From Glandiceps talaboti (lineage: Eukaryota; Hemichordata; Enteropneusta; Spengelidae), in contig NC_135570.1 in the NCBI RefSeq assembly GCF_964340395.1, positions 2,540,001-2,604,000 of the forward strand: a stretch of 64,000 bases of DNA, written 5' to 3'. The notes beneath the pieces are model-generated. The model saw nothing but the letters and a program-made list of their open reading frames with translations. It ran no database searches and had not been told where the DNA came from. Of this stretch, positions 1-12,634 are shown one piece after another. The translations under genes and the position numbers were made by a program. The first letter of the stretch is position 1. The number at the start of each line of letters is the position of its first letter.

Positions 1-3000
1 GCATGTATGTTCCTTGCACTTTTAGGTCAAAATGTGAAGATGGTTTGTTCCTTATGCGGACAGAAGTCATATATAGTTCTTGCATGCAATGTAGATATTA
101 TTTGTGGTAAATTGAGACAATATAGTCATTATGAAAATACAGTTCGTTATTCAAACCGTTCATGCGCACTTAGTTTTTGAAATTTGCAGTGGACACCAAA
201 ATGCTAAAAACAGAACAAATAGAACCAAACCAAACCAAACAAAACGCGCTCGGGGGTCACCATCGCAATGACGCTGTGATTTTTTATGATCCTGCCGCAG
301 ATGGTGTCTTTTTTAAAAAATGATTTCGTCAGATTTAAGAAGTACTAGGTTCAGTCGGGCCATGAAAACATACCTTACCGGCATCTCTCAATCATTACGT
401 GAGCACGCGGTGATATAAAACAAAAGTATGCAAAAAGTATAGTTTACTGAGATATTTTTCTAAGTTTAGAATTTAGACTGAAATTCAAACACATTACATC
501 GACATATCTACTCGATCAATGAGCAGGTTTTCGGTTTAGGCAAAACTTGAAGACCCGAGATCTCCACCCTAGTTAGACCGCCCTCACCGGCCTCCGGCGA
601 TAAAGACGTGGGATGCGTTGGCCGATGTGTGAGGGCGCTCCCGTCACGGCTTGCCTTGTAGACTAGTTTTCAGTAGGCGTGAACTTTCTCAAAGATACAC
701 ATTTCTCACTTTACACCTGCCATTTTAAAAATATGTCATATCTGCCACTTTTCTTTTCCTTTACTGACTTTTGAATAGTCTTTTACAATTTTGGTTTTCG
801 AAATATAATTACTGTTATGTCAACTTATATGTAAATGAAGAAAGGATGACTAAAAACCAAAGTACTCAAGAATATCCAGTAGTCCACTAAATGTAGACTT
901 GAAAGAAGTTTGTTTATATTACTTTCAAATTCCCCATTACGTTTCATGAATAGGAAAATCCTATTTTCTAAAACAATCTATTTTGCCTAATAAAATAAGA
1001 AAAGTGAAAAGTAATGACTTTTAACTAAGTTACCGATGTTTTAATAACCAACGGTAGTCGACTATCAGTTGAGTTTCTAACACGGACTTTTAAAGTTTAA
1101 TACATTACATCTGAGCGATTACGTGTTTGTGGACAAGTTCGTTACCGAATTCCAAATTATTTATGACATACTACACATACATGTAATCACAAACAACCAC
1201 GGGTCGACTTTGCCTTGGTGGTTGTTGTTGTTTAAGACCTTGACTGCGATATTCCAAAGGTTTCCGACCAAAGCTGGAGGACAACAGTACCCTGACAGTA
1301 CCGTCTGTTAGTGTTACCGTGATGTTATTTTTAAGTTTTGATAGTATATGGGTGGTGGTTTGACCTTATAAATCCATTAGTTAGCGTTTGATTTATTACA
1401 GGTTGTGGAATGCGAAGTCCACAGAACAGTAATAAATGTACTTCAATTTGTTGTTCGACAATGTATTAAAAAGTCGCCACCGTCATGTTGTATTCCTTGA
1501 AAGTGACAATACAAGTAATTTGCTGATGTAGAAATGTACACGTGCAATGAGGATTATTCCAGTTTCCTGTACGTATTACGATCCTATCCACATCTATCAC
1601 GTGGAGAGGACAACGATCGTAGAAAACGTCGACAGGTATAGGAATATCGACTACAACATTGTAAATAATAATACACACTCACACAACTTCAAGAAAGCTG
1701 AATCGATAATCTGCTTGTGAAATATAACATTGTTATTTAAGGCACTTCTCGATTCTGTAAATTGCCACTACGTACTGTAGTCTGGTCTAGTCTTCAGTCC
1801 CTATACTACTGACAAGTTTCTTACTTGTCTGTGCCTATACGCGCTTCGATTATCTACAGAATGCGATCGTAGAGATAGAGTCATCTTCAGAACGAGATCG
1901 CAGAGAACGACTCGGACTACACGTATCAGACCCTCGCCAGGTAATCCAAGCGGGTGGGGTTATTAAATTTTGGTTTTCCCATCCAGAGAGAGACGTGTCA
2001 GAGTTCTTGGAGCGCATATTTCCCAGAGCTAGTCAGAATTGAGATCTCTGTGATCTCTTTAGTCTTCTCTGCGATCTATTTCTGATAATGTAACACTTAA
2101 TAGGACTAAACTGCGGTGTAATGTTATTCCTTCTGAAAACCAGACAGGTTTCAGGAACGTCACGTCTATTTAGAACTATTCACAATCACGTTTCCGCAAC
2201 GCTGAACAAATGGGACAGAGTCAGGAGTCTGCCAAAAACAGTGGCTAGTATTTAAGAGACGTAAAATAAAGTGCACAACTGTCTGGGTCGACGCCCCCGT
2301 ACTACAATGTAAATGTAGTGAAATCATGTGTAGAATTGAGTCAGGTATTTAGCTAGAGACACAGGAATCTAGGGTCGGGTGATCATAGAGCGCATTAGCA
2401 CAAACTATTTTATGACTGTGAATGTACCAAGTTTTAAGACGTTACGATAATGATTGTTTTTTCTTTTTACAAAACTTAAAACTTTACAAACACTAAACTT
2501 ATTACTTTAAGATACTCTGGAGAGTGCATTTTGTGAGTAATTACCACTGTTTAAGAATATTTCATTATATGTCTTAAGTCGTCACCCCCGTCAGATGAAA
2601 TGGATTTGTCCTAGTGGTAAAGGCTCTACATTCCTTACTACTACTTCATGCAGTTCTTCCCTTATCCAGTTTAAGAGCCTTTTAGGTCCATAAACATTTT
2701 CTACACTGTCAGAAAATAAACATCTTGTTACACTTCAAAAGCAAACTAAAACTTTATAATATTGTATAGTGATGTGTTGAAGACCTTTTTGTCAGCCCCA
2801 AACATACATTTTTTGGAGTTTCAACCTGTGCGAAAGAAACAAGGGGTGGCCATCCGGTGTCTGGTGGATGTTTTTCGGTTGAGTTAGGGAGCTATGTAAA
2901 CAAAGCCGTCCCATTAGCCGATTGGGGTCTCAAAGGGCTTCCTAAGTTTTCTCTCTGTCTACCAAGATTTCATTTCAGTGGACACGTCAGCATCTCCTCA

Positions 3001-3059
3001 CCAAGCCGCCATTAGTCTTAGCAGTGTTGATTGTTTAGATCGTACGGCAGAATTTCAAG
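1..3059. other. 5' flank of SPARC, no recognised gene
   Basis: No exon of a recognised protein was found on either strand; the longest open frames are about 60-70 codons and unlike any family I know. A CpG-richer patch lies at about 540-670 and contains a dispersed repeat. The last 100 bases before 3060 are probably 5' UTR. A TTTCAG at about 2975-2980 could be an acceptor joining an upstream non-coding exon. I see no convincing TATA box, so the transcription start is not placed. Confidence 0.5.
579..667 (-). repeat. Dispersed repeat, copy 1
   Basis: Read on the minus strand, 611-667 matches 36870-36930 on the plus strand. Both contain AGTCT-(A/G)YAAGG, then GTGACGGG, then CCCTCACACATCGGCCAAC. 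Inside this copy GCCCTCAC (579-586) is inverted as GTGAGGGC (629-636), so it may be a small hairpin element. The family is not identified. Confidence 0.55.
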
Positions 3060-3131
3060 ATGAGAGGTCTTACTCTGATTGTTCTTGTAGTCTGCCTCGT
3101 CGGCGTGTTCGCTGGCAGGGACAGGGACAGG
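3060..3131 (+). CDS. SPARC coding exon 1 (signal peptide)
   Basis: Encodes MRGLTLIVLVVCLVGVFAG followed by RDRDR. The hydrophobic core and small residues before the cleavage point mark a secretory signal. The exon ends in phase 0 at AGG before donor GTAAGT. The start is the first ATG of the frame and places the signal peptide at the N-terminus. Confidence 0.93.
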
Positions 3132-4603
3132 GTAAGTTTTTCAAAACTTTCTGTTAAGTTCAAAGTAACGAAACGGTAACCTTTGCGATCGTTTTCATAT
3201 TAATGGCACACTTTTCTGGAACAGTTCACATCAACTGAGAATCAATAACCCCATGTGTACATGGTTATAGAATCCTGCCAAGATCGTGGGCATCGCACGT
3301 GATTTCTTCTTTCGAGACTTTCTTCACTCGAAACCCCAGACCAGTACCTTCTCTAATGTAGGGGAACGTGATAGAGTGTCATGGGGAACGGGATGAAGTT
3401 TTAACAATGTTGGCCTTTAGTGTCCTTTTGTGAATGAAATACACACTTTGTGTTAAAGAACGTCAAGGGAGCGGTCAAGGAGAAATGGCAGGATACCAAC
3501 TTTTACGATCGTGCAATCATTTGTTATCACTTCTGTCGAAATTGATATACAGTCGAGTCGGATGTCGCAATAGTAGTCGACGCCGTTCTTATTTTGAACT
3601 CGTACGGTGTGGTCGTCTGGCACTTTTCTTATATAAACAACTTCAGGGTTTGTTGCTTTGTGTAAAGTCAAGAACTAAACGGCCATAAAGTACGTGTGCG
3701 GGTCCTTACTAAAGTTTATAGGACTTTTTATTGTCAACTTTTCCGTCACTATGTGCTGTAGTAGATGTGTGCGCTTTTCTTTTGAATACAGTACAGTGAA
3801 ACTTAGGTAGTGATCGTGAAAATCGGTCAAAACTTTGAAAACTGTGGAGTCTTTCTCCAGGTGAACAAAAACAAGATGGAGGGATAATCCCAGAGGAACA
3901 GTGCTTCTTTTATCCTTCAGTAGAGTTGCTCCGTAAAAGAGCGGCTCCATTGGCTAGGCCATTTCCTAAATTACCATTTTCTATTATTATGGACTGGCCT
4001 TGATGGGTTTGTTTTTGTGTTCAAGTAGTTCGAATGGTTGACATGTCAGTGGGGAACAATGGGCAGTCTGAACTGTGTGAATCAGAGCAGAGTAAATCAG
4101 CTGTTTGTATTGTTTGAATGTGAATTCAGAGACACAGTTGAAGATGAAGAGAAAGAGACATCCCTTCAAAGTAAATGAATGGCTGCAGGCATTCACTGTC
4201 TGATGGATTGAATATTCGCTGGCCAACCCTGGCCTTCATTGATTGATGGATGGATGGATGGATGGATGGATGGGAAGTATGGATGATACAGTGATGTGAT
4301 AAAAATGGCCATCCTATAGGGATTCTTTCATGTTTATCATTTTTCTTTTGTAATAGTATAATATTAGACAAGATACCCATAGTAAAGGGGCAGACATTCC
4401 ATGGGATTTTGTCATAGAAAAGGTAGTCTAGAGGCTCTCCATGGCAGATCGATGGCTTCGAATCTCTTTAGTGAAAAGATCTTTAGATTCAAATCTATGG
4501 ATATAGTAGCCTCTAGAGTTGAGAAAAAGGGGCCAAAATGCTGTGAAATCATAAGGGAATCATACATCAGACTGGAATGAAAATTTATTGTTGTTTACAC
4601 TCC

Positions 4604-4639
<36 letters not shown>

Positions 4640-7600
4640 CATTTGTCAGTCTAATGTGAGACTTTATAAGTATAAGTTCCTAGTGGAAAATGGGACAAAA
4701 CGCAATACATGTAATATGTTATAGGACTTTAATATTCCTTAGTGAATCTGATAGGATATCTTTAGCAGGGATAATTAATGTGATGCAGCCATTCTCCTTT
4801 TAGTTCCTGGTGACCATATTCTGATTTTACACTACGTTATCTTCACATATCGGAATATGGTCGTCAGCAACTAGACTACCTCCCCGTAAACAGATACAAT
4901 TATATAAGTAGCTCCAATAACTTTATTTAAGGAAAAGGTTTGTTATCGAAGACCACATACAGAACTTGCTAGATTTGTTTATCACAATCTGAAAATAAAA
5001 CCCCAAGTCTCACCTTACAACTATTCAACAGTATATTTTCACTTCTGTGTCTATGTCCTTAGGCACACACAGTAGCTCTTACTATAAATCACTCTTCACA
5101 GGATGTATGTTAGTATGTATATATCTCAACAAACGCAGTGAAGTCCCAGATCCAGTAGCCTAGAAACTTGTTGATTTCAAATTATTGGAGAATCTGTAGA
5201 TTTGAAAGCCATAGACAAGTTTCTGGGTTCCAGATCCAGCAATGTAGACAAAGTAATTGTACAATAACATAGAATTAGTCTAGAGACTATGTGTGGCTTT
5301 GAATATGGAGATAGTCTTCACTGACTAATACCCTGTAGACTAACATAGACTAGGACTACACAATTACACCTATACACTAAAGAGTAAAGAGGTAAAGAGG
5401 TTATCTTCGTGAAGTTTTTAGCTCAGAGTCTGTGCTTTTCTAGTCTCCGATGGCAACGTGGTCTCTAACCTGAAAGATTCCATAAAGGCTAAGGATAAGG
5501 ATAGCAGGAGACTAGTGCTTTTCCCAGCCATCTTGAGTATAATTATCTTGGAATGGTGATGGTTCAAGGTACTAGGCTATTATCAGGTTACAGGTGGTTT
5601 CAGATTTAGATAAAATGGGATGTTATGCAACATTTATGTAAGATAGAATACACAATAATGTACTAAGTCTATGTGGTTCTAAGTTATAAATGATTGATTC
5701 AACAGGTGACAAAAAATCACAGTAAGTTTAGTCTAGAGGCTATCCATTGGGTTTGAAAATGAAATATACCCCACTTTGTTCTAAGGGTAAAGAGATTGTC
5801 AGATTCAAACCCAGTGGATTATGAGCCAGATCTAGACAGCTGTTAAATTTCATTCAGTGGTCTCAGGCAGGTATATACCTCATTGTATAGACACCCTACT
5901 TGCAAACTAACAACTAACCCAGAGATAGCTTGTTATATGGTCTCACTATCATAAGCCACAGTTTGGTTTGAAAAACAGCTAGACAGGTGAAACCATGATG
6001 AAATGTCTTTTGGTGATAACCATCATGATCAACATAAAGAAACAAAGAACAGATTATCAGTTTTCTGTAAGGATTTCATTGGTGTGAGCGAGTAGCCATA
6101 ATTCCTGATCTTTGGGCTCAAGTTATAAACAGAATAGCACAGTCAACTACCAGTATATCTAAGAAAGTACAGAAACTGATTTGATTTATGAAAAAATTTG
6201 TTAATCTTTGATGAAACAATCCTTGACCATGGAGTCCACCATAATTAATTTTTTGTATAATAGAGTGTGTCAACAAGATTTAAGATATGACAGCCATTTC
6301 TACACCTTTGTAACCAAGTAGTTGACTGGCTTATCAGTAGGTTACACATGATTGGTCAATAAAACAATGTCTGTAGCTAATTACCATATCTCCATGGTAA
6401 TATCCATGTTCTATAAATAAAGCTTAAAACCCAATAAAGTAAGGAAAATTTGGGTTTAGTACAATAATTGAAGCAAAATGTTTAATTTTTCTGATGTCTT
6501 GGTTCTTAACAAATGTATTAATAATGTAGTTTTAGGATTAATGAAATAAGTAAATCAATAAAAAATAGTTTTATGCATATAGGAGTCTGTATTTTTCCAG
6601 GGTAACACTGATATTATGAGTTGGCCAAGTATTGTCCTGGTGTAGCACCGGTTGTCTGTGGCTTTTAATTCTTTTTGTGAAGAAAGATTCAATGCTACGG
6701 ATAGTTTCTAGACTAGTCTGGCTGTTCCGATGATGCCACACTGTTAGTAACACCAAGACATGTCTCTAGGCTATGACATTGTAGATTCTCAGCTTGATAT
6801 GCAAATACCCACAATGGCATTCTCAGCACCTGAAATAGAATATTACTACCTAGGTGCATCATAAAAATATGAACATTCAATTTCTTGTTCAATACCATAT
6901 CTTAATTCTGTGCTTCACATGCATTAGTATAGGTGTGTATGAGAATAAGTCAACCTTATTCTATTTGATGAGAATTGCTATTGTAGGTACTGAGAATTCA
7001 ATTCTTACAGTAGAACACAATCTAGACAGAACGATTCATACTTGTATACTACTAATAAGTATGTAACTCATTACATTGAGTTTATAAGTTTACCAGTATA
7101 CTGTATAGTGAAAATAATGGTGATTTTCTCTGTCTAGGCAAAATGGGGACAGTTGCAGTTACCGAATGCAGCTGCAGAGATGCTTTTATGAGTCTTTTGT
7201 TGGTGGACTTTAAAATCTATGTAAATCTCTATATATTTACAAGTGAAATGAAGTTCCAAACATGCCTGTGCATTTCAATATGAAAGACAGCTAATAATCA
7301 AGAAACTGTTAGACTTTCTAGGGTCTAAGAAAACAAGAAAGGCAGTTTTAAGATAAACATTATGTACATACTGTGCTATTGTGTAACAGTTTACTCATTT
7401 ACATAATAGATTACATTAGTCAAGTCAAACTGATGGGGTAATGACCTTTCCATTACCAATTAGGTCAGTGGAATAGATCTCATGTAAGGTAAGTGCTCTC
7501 AACAGACTGATGAATGGGGGGGGGGGGGGGGGGTTAATGTATTTCAGGGGGCAACTTTCAGTTTGTGATAAGTCTAGTGGGTTAAGTGTACTATTAACTG

Positions 7601-10600
7601 GGAGTGGAATCTTGAACATCAAAAGTCGCTGTGTAAGTGATGCAGCACTATACTTCAAAGTTGCTGTTAGTGATGCAGCACTTCAAAGTTGCTGTTAGTG
7701 ATGCAGCACTTTAAAGCAATGTGCCTGGAAAATATTTGGTTGTCAGAATTCTGTAAAAATTTATTTATATTGGTAAATGATTTTAAGTTTAATTAATGTC
7801 AGTATCACTGTCTTTTAGTTTTAACTTAAGTCATGTAGAGAATTTGAAAACTGTGAAGAAACCACTTTCTAGTCTGTTCAGTCAAGAAAAATTGAACTCT
7901 ACCAACTTCTGACCTTCCAAAGTGATTTGCAAAGATTTATGTCGACCAACCTCAGTTAACCTACAAAAAAATTGCCAAGTAGCATTGAAATATTAGAGAC
8001 AACTGGTGTTGATTATAGAAACAGGAGTCACTAGGAAGTTGTAGAGCCATATTAGGAAATTCATATACCATATAAGGAAGTAGTGTTTTCCTGTCTGTTG
8101 AAGTGTGCACTCCTCTGTCTGGCCCAACATCCTGACATTTAACCAGACAGACAATTAAGTATCCAGACATATTCATTGGATTGGTTATTGTACTGTGTCT
8201 TTGGCAAGTTTGTTTTATGTCTGATATGAGTAGAAGCATTATGTATTAAACATACCTTTTGGTTAGGGTAAATCAAGTAAATGACGACTAAGGTTAGCAT
8301 TTTGACAATCACATGATGTCATACACAAAATTAAAGCAAACTTCATTCATTTAGGGAGAGGGGGAGGGCGTCTGGTCGTCAAGGCGATAACTGGACTTCA
8401 TTTTGTACTTCTAACCAAAATTTCGAAAACTTAATTGATAAATTCTGCCCAATGATAATAATTAGTGTTTATTTCATAATGTCCAACTATGATACATTTG
8501 TCATATTAGGATGCTACACTGTTTAACAGTTGGGGTTTGTAGTCAGATTCTCCATATATTACTTAAGGATTGTCTTAAAATGAAGACTGGTAGAGTCAAA
8601 TAATTTCATTGAAGCAACTCCCAGATTTCCCAGCCTTGTCTGGTGTACTACAATGGGCTACACACTTATAATGCTGAGTAGATATAAGCCAAAATATAGG
8701 ATAATTGCTTCCAAGAAATTTCTTGGAGTAGAAGTTTTCATTTGGAAATAAGAACCAAGAGTCTGTGAATATTCATTCTCCTTGGTTTACACCGATACAA
8801 TCGTTGTAATGTACCAGACTGGTATTTGTAAACCATTAATCTTAACCATGGTTTGTGGTTTGCTTTCACCAGATGTAACCCAAACACTTCCATCCTTGAA
8901 AAGTCTACATTTCTTAACACTTCATTCATTACAATATCAACAATATAACTTCAGAAGTAAAGTAGTTGGTGGTTATGGCTTTTAAACGGTAGAATTTCAC
9001 CTCTTTTAGACGTGACAATCTCAGTTTCAGTGTGTCCTAAATCGATGGAAGAAAATTCTTTAAAAGGTCAGTCATGAGAAGGAAACGTTATCCCTTCAAG
9101 CTGATCTATGTCAATGGGTCCTGGCCTTCACCTAAATGGTATGTACATGGGTGGTATATATTACCTCATACAGTGGCACAGACTGTAATATATGCCCAGC
9201 TAACCTTCGTTTCAAAAATGTACTTACAAATAAACTCTAAAAGAAACTTATAACAGAAGAAATAGTTTGTAGGAGTATACAGTATAGGGGATTTCTGGTC
9301 TCAAATGACTTCATGATGTTTGAACTTACAAATTAGGTCAGTTGTGTATAAATGTGTCCTTGCAACTTGGTGACTTCAAAGACATAAATCATAGCTGCCA
9401 AAGAGCTGGTTGACAATTACTCAATGTAGGATATGGTCTGCTTTGATGGTAGACAGCAAGATATGTCCCCCTGGTTCTGCCCTTATCAGTGTAGACATGT
9501 TGCTTATATTCTACTTTGTACTAAGATGGCTTATGGGACATGGGGAGTACACATTGAAGTACTAAGATGGCTTATGGGACAAGGGGAGTACATGTTGAAG
9601 CATAGACAGTGGAGGGGCCCCTCCACTGTCTATGGTTGAAGTCAAGGATGAAAGTTTAGGAAATCAATGTTTTAGGAAACTCCGACATAAACTGATAATT
9701 GCTAACAATCCTTTGAAAAGGATTTTATGCTATCAAAGTTAAGCAGATGTCAACATTAATTTCTAGAAGTATTTTCACTTGAATTTCAATAAAAAAGCTT
9801 ATAATTTAAGTTTGTAGTATTTTAATATGTGTATGAAATGGTAACTTGGAACATAGTCTAGCTTCTAGTGACCTCAGGTTTTCTTCTGTTATGGAAAGGT
9901 GCAATCAAGGGTGATAGCCCAAGCTAAGTGCCCTCAGTAGCAACAGTCACCTTCACAGTGAGCAGAATAGCTGCCCATGGAGTCTAGCAGCAAGACTACT
10001 TGGAACAGAGATATTATATTAGCATTTAGTCTACTCTACTCAACTCTACTGCAAATGTTTGTCATTGGGAAGCCAAGTATTTAATTAATTCAAACCCTGG
10101 GGATTTAAATGTAGAGAATGTAGAGATGTACCTCCCACAATGGGTTGGTGAACAACTTTCCTAAACTTTGAATTGGTAATAAACCAACTTAACATACCAA
10201 ATGAGAAGCTATTGTTATGTAAATTGTCTAAGATATTGTTATGTAAATTATGTACCAACTTGTTGTTCCTTCATCCTATCTCTGTTTTGTGGAATGGCCT
10301 GCACTGTAATTATTAAGTCAGCTGTTTTGTGCCATTAAGTCGGTGGCCTGCACTAAGTATGTGTAAGTTAGTTCCAGGGACTGCTCTGCACTAGCTGCCA
10401 AACAACAATATACTTCAACTAATATTATTCTTGTTTGACAAGTTGGTGGAACAAATGCATTAATGCCCTCAAAATATTTTAGCTGGACTTTATTTCAATG
10501 TGAAATACTGTGACTGATTCTGATTTTAATCTTATTGGGTTCAGTGAATGAAACAGTGTAGGAATTTTAAGAAACTTTTGCAAACTCTTAGAATGTGGTT

Positions 10601-12593
10601 ATAGTTTATACATGCAAAATAACTGTCTGTGTAATTCTGTACAATGTGAAGGGTTATAATTATCTGCATAGCATGCAGGGACTCCAAGCATTTATAGAAG
10701 TGGATTTCACACCCTTTTGCATGATTCTTTCCAGCCCAATAATCAGAGTTCTCCCCAAGTCTTTACAGTGCATGCAAGGTTGGATTTTTGTGATTTTGAC
10801 TAATAATCAGGGTTCCCGGTTCTCCCCAAAGGTTTATAGAGTATTGGTATACTGTGTTCATGTATAAACATCCCAAAATGGATTATCACATACAGATACA
10901 GATACAGATCAATTATAGGGTTTCTCCCCAAGCATTTAGAGTAGTGTATGTGTGTTATGGTATGGCGTGGTGTGGTGTGGTGTGGTGTGGTGTGGTACAT
11001 TGTGGTATGGTATGGTATGGTATGGTATGGTGTGGTGTGGTGTGGTGTGGTACATTGTGGTATGGTATGGTATGGTATGGTATGGTGTGGTGTGGTGTGG
11101 TGTGGTACATTGTGGTATGGTATGGTATGGTATGGTATGGTGTGGTACAGTGTGGTGTGGTGTGGTACAGTGCAGTGTGGTATGGTATGGTATGGTATGG
11201 TGTGGTGTGGTGTGGTGTGGTACATTGTGGTATGGTATGGTATGGTATGGTATGGTGTGGTACAGTGTGGTGTGGTGTGGTACATTGTGGTATGGTATGG
11301 TATGGTATGGTATGGTGTGGTGTGGTACAGTGCGGTGTGGTGTGGTGTGGTACAGTGCAGTGTGGTATGGTATGGTATGGTGTGGTGTGGTGTGGTGTGG
11401 TACATTGTGGTATGGTATGGTATGGTATGGTATGGTGTGGTACAGTGTGGTGTGGTGTGGTACAGTGTGGTGTGGTGTGGTGTGGTGTGGTACAGTGTGG
11501 TATGGTGTGGTGTGGTGTGGTACAGTGTGGTGTGGTGTGGTACAGTGTGGTGTGTTGCAGTGTGGCATTCCTCCCCATGAATTATAGGATTTCTTCCCAA
11601 GCATTTATAGAGTGTACATGTTTTCCATTTTTTTTCAAAACTAAAGCACTAAATTAGCATATAGCAATATTTTCTGTTGTTATGGAGATTACACACATTG
11701 TCAGGGTAAGAGAATATGAAGACTGACATATATTAGGGTCTTGTAATAAAACTGCCGAAGAATTTTCTTCAGTTACTATATGACCTTTACTCAACTACAG
11801 CTGTCAAAGGGTGTCACACTACTTTATCATGGTTCAATTTTAGAAGTGACTTTACTGATAAATTAACTCATATTTTCTTTTCTTTTCTGATTAGGATTAT
11901 GACCGTGAATACAAACGTGAACGGCATGAGAGGAAACATAACAAACATCGTTTTGAAGAAGAAGCTAAGGAGGCTTTGGACCACCTAGAATACAAAAATG
12001 AACAGATCTTCCGTTTCGAAGATGATATCCTTGAACCTGAGATGGCGGAGGATATCGAAGAGGAGATTCAAGAGGAGATCGAAGAGGAAGAGGAAAATAT
12101 TAAAGGATACATGAATGAAATTAATAGTAAGATATGATTTGTCTTTGCAGAAATAAAGTGGGGGTGGGGAAGGGGTGGGGAAAATCAGACAGATGGACAG
12201 AGAAAGAGGGAGAGAAGGACAGATAGATCAGACAGACATACAGACAGATCAGACAGACAAAGTTGAGTACACAGAAAGAGCTGAAGGGAAAATAGTAATT
12301 GGTAGTTGTCATAGTGACTGAGAGTAAGAGAAACAAAACAAATGACAAAAGATGGACAAAAAAATGAATACAATGACTGCAGTGTTTGATGATATCAAGC
12401 TGTAGTCTTCACAGAAATTGATTTTCATGACAAATTTGATCCATATATTGAAGTCAATTGAGTATACAGATTCATTTTAATCATTGCAAAATACATCACC
12501 TCAGAAAGTTTTCATTTTGAATAAATTATAGCATCTTTCTGACATGTTGACCCATGATTCAATGTAGAGATTGATTGTGTTTATATGTCTAAG

Positions 12594-12634
<41 letters not shown>

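Larger units (their letters stand above)
3132..11894 (+). other. SPARC intron 1 (8.8 kb)
   Basis: Bounded by GTAAGT and TTAG. It holds no recognised coding sequence. It contains a GGAT and a CAA microsatellite, small hairpin elements at 4.4-5.8 kb, a G homopolymer at 7516, short tandem duplications, a 34-bp palindrome at 9601 and the pentanucleotide satellite at 10.95 kb. Long open frames over the satellite come from its 5-bp period. Confidence 0.8.

Noticed and set aside
1123-1311. 62-codon plus-strand frame in the 5' flank
   Set aside because: Length expected by chance, no family match and no splice or promoter signal.
3453-3950. Two adjoining minus-strand frames of 72 and 91 codons inside SPARC intron 1
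   Set aside because: Residue content looks faintly protein-like, but they are in different frames, lack good splice sites and match no family I know.
10800-11657. Open frames of 200-267 codons on both strands
   Set aside because: All are readings of the pentanucleotide satellite; the peptide is a short periodic repeat and every frame is open.
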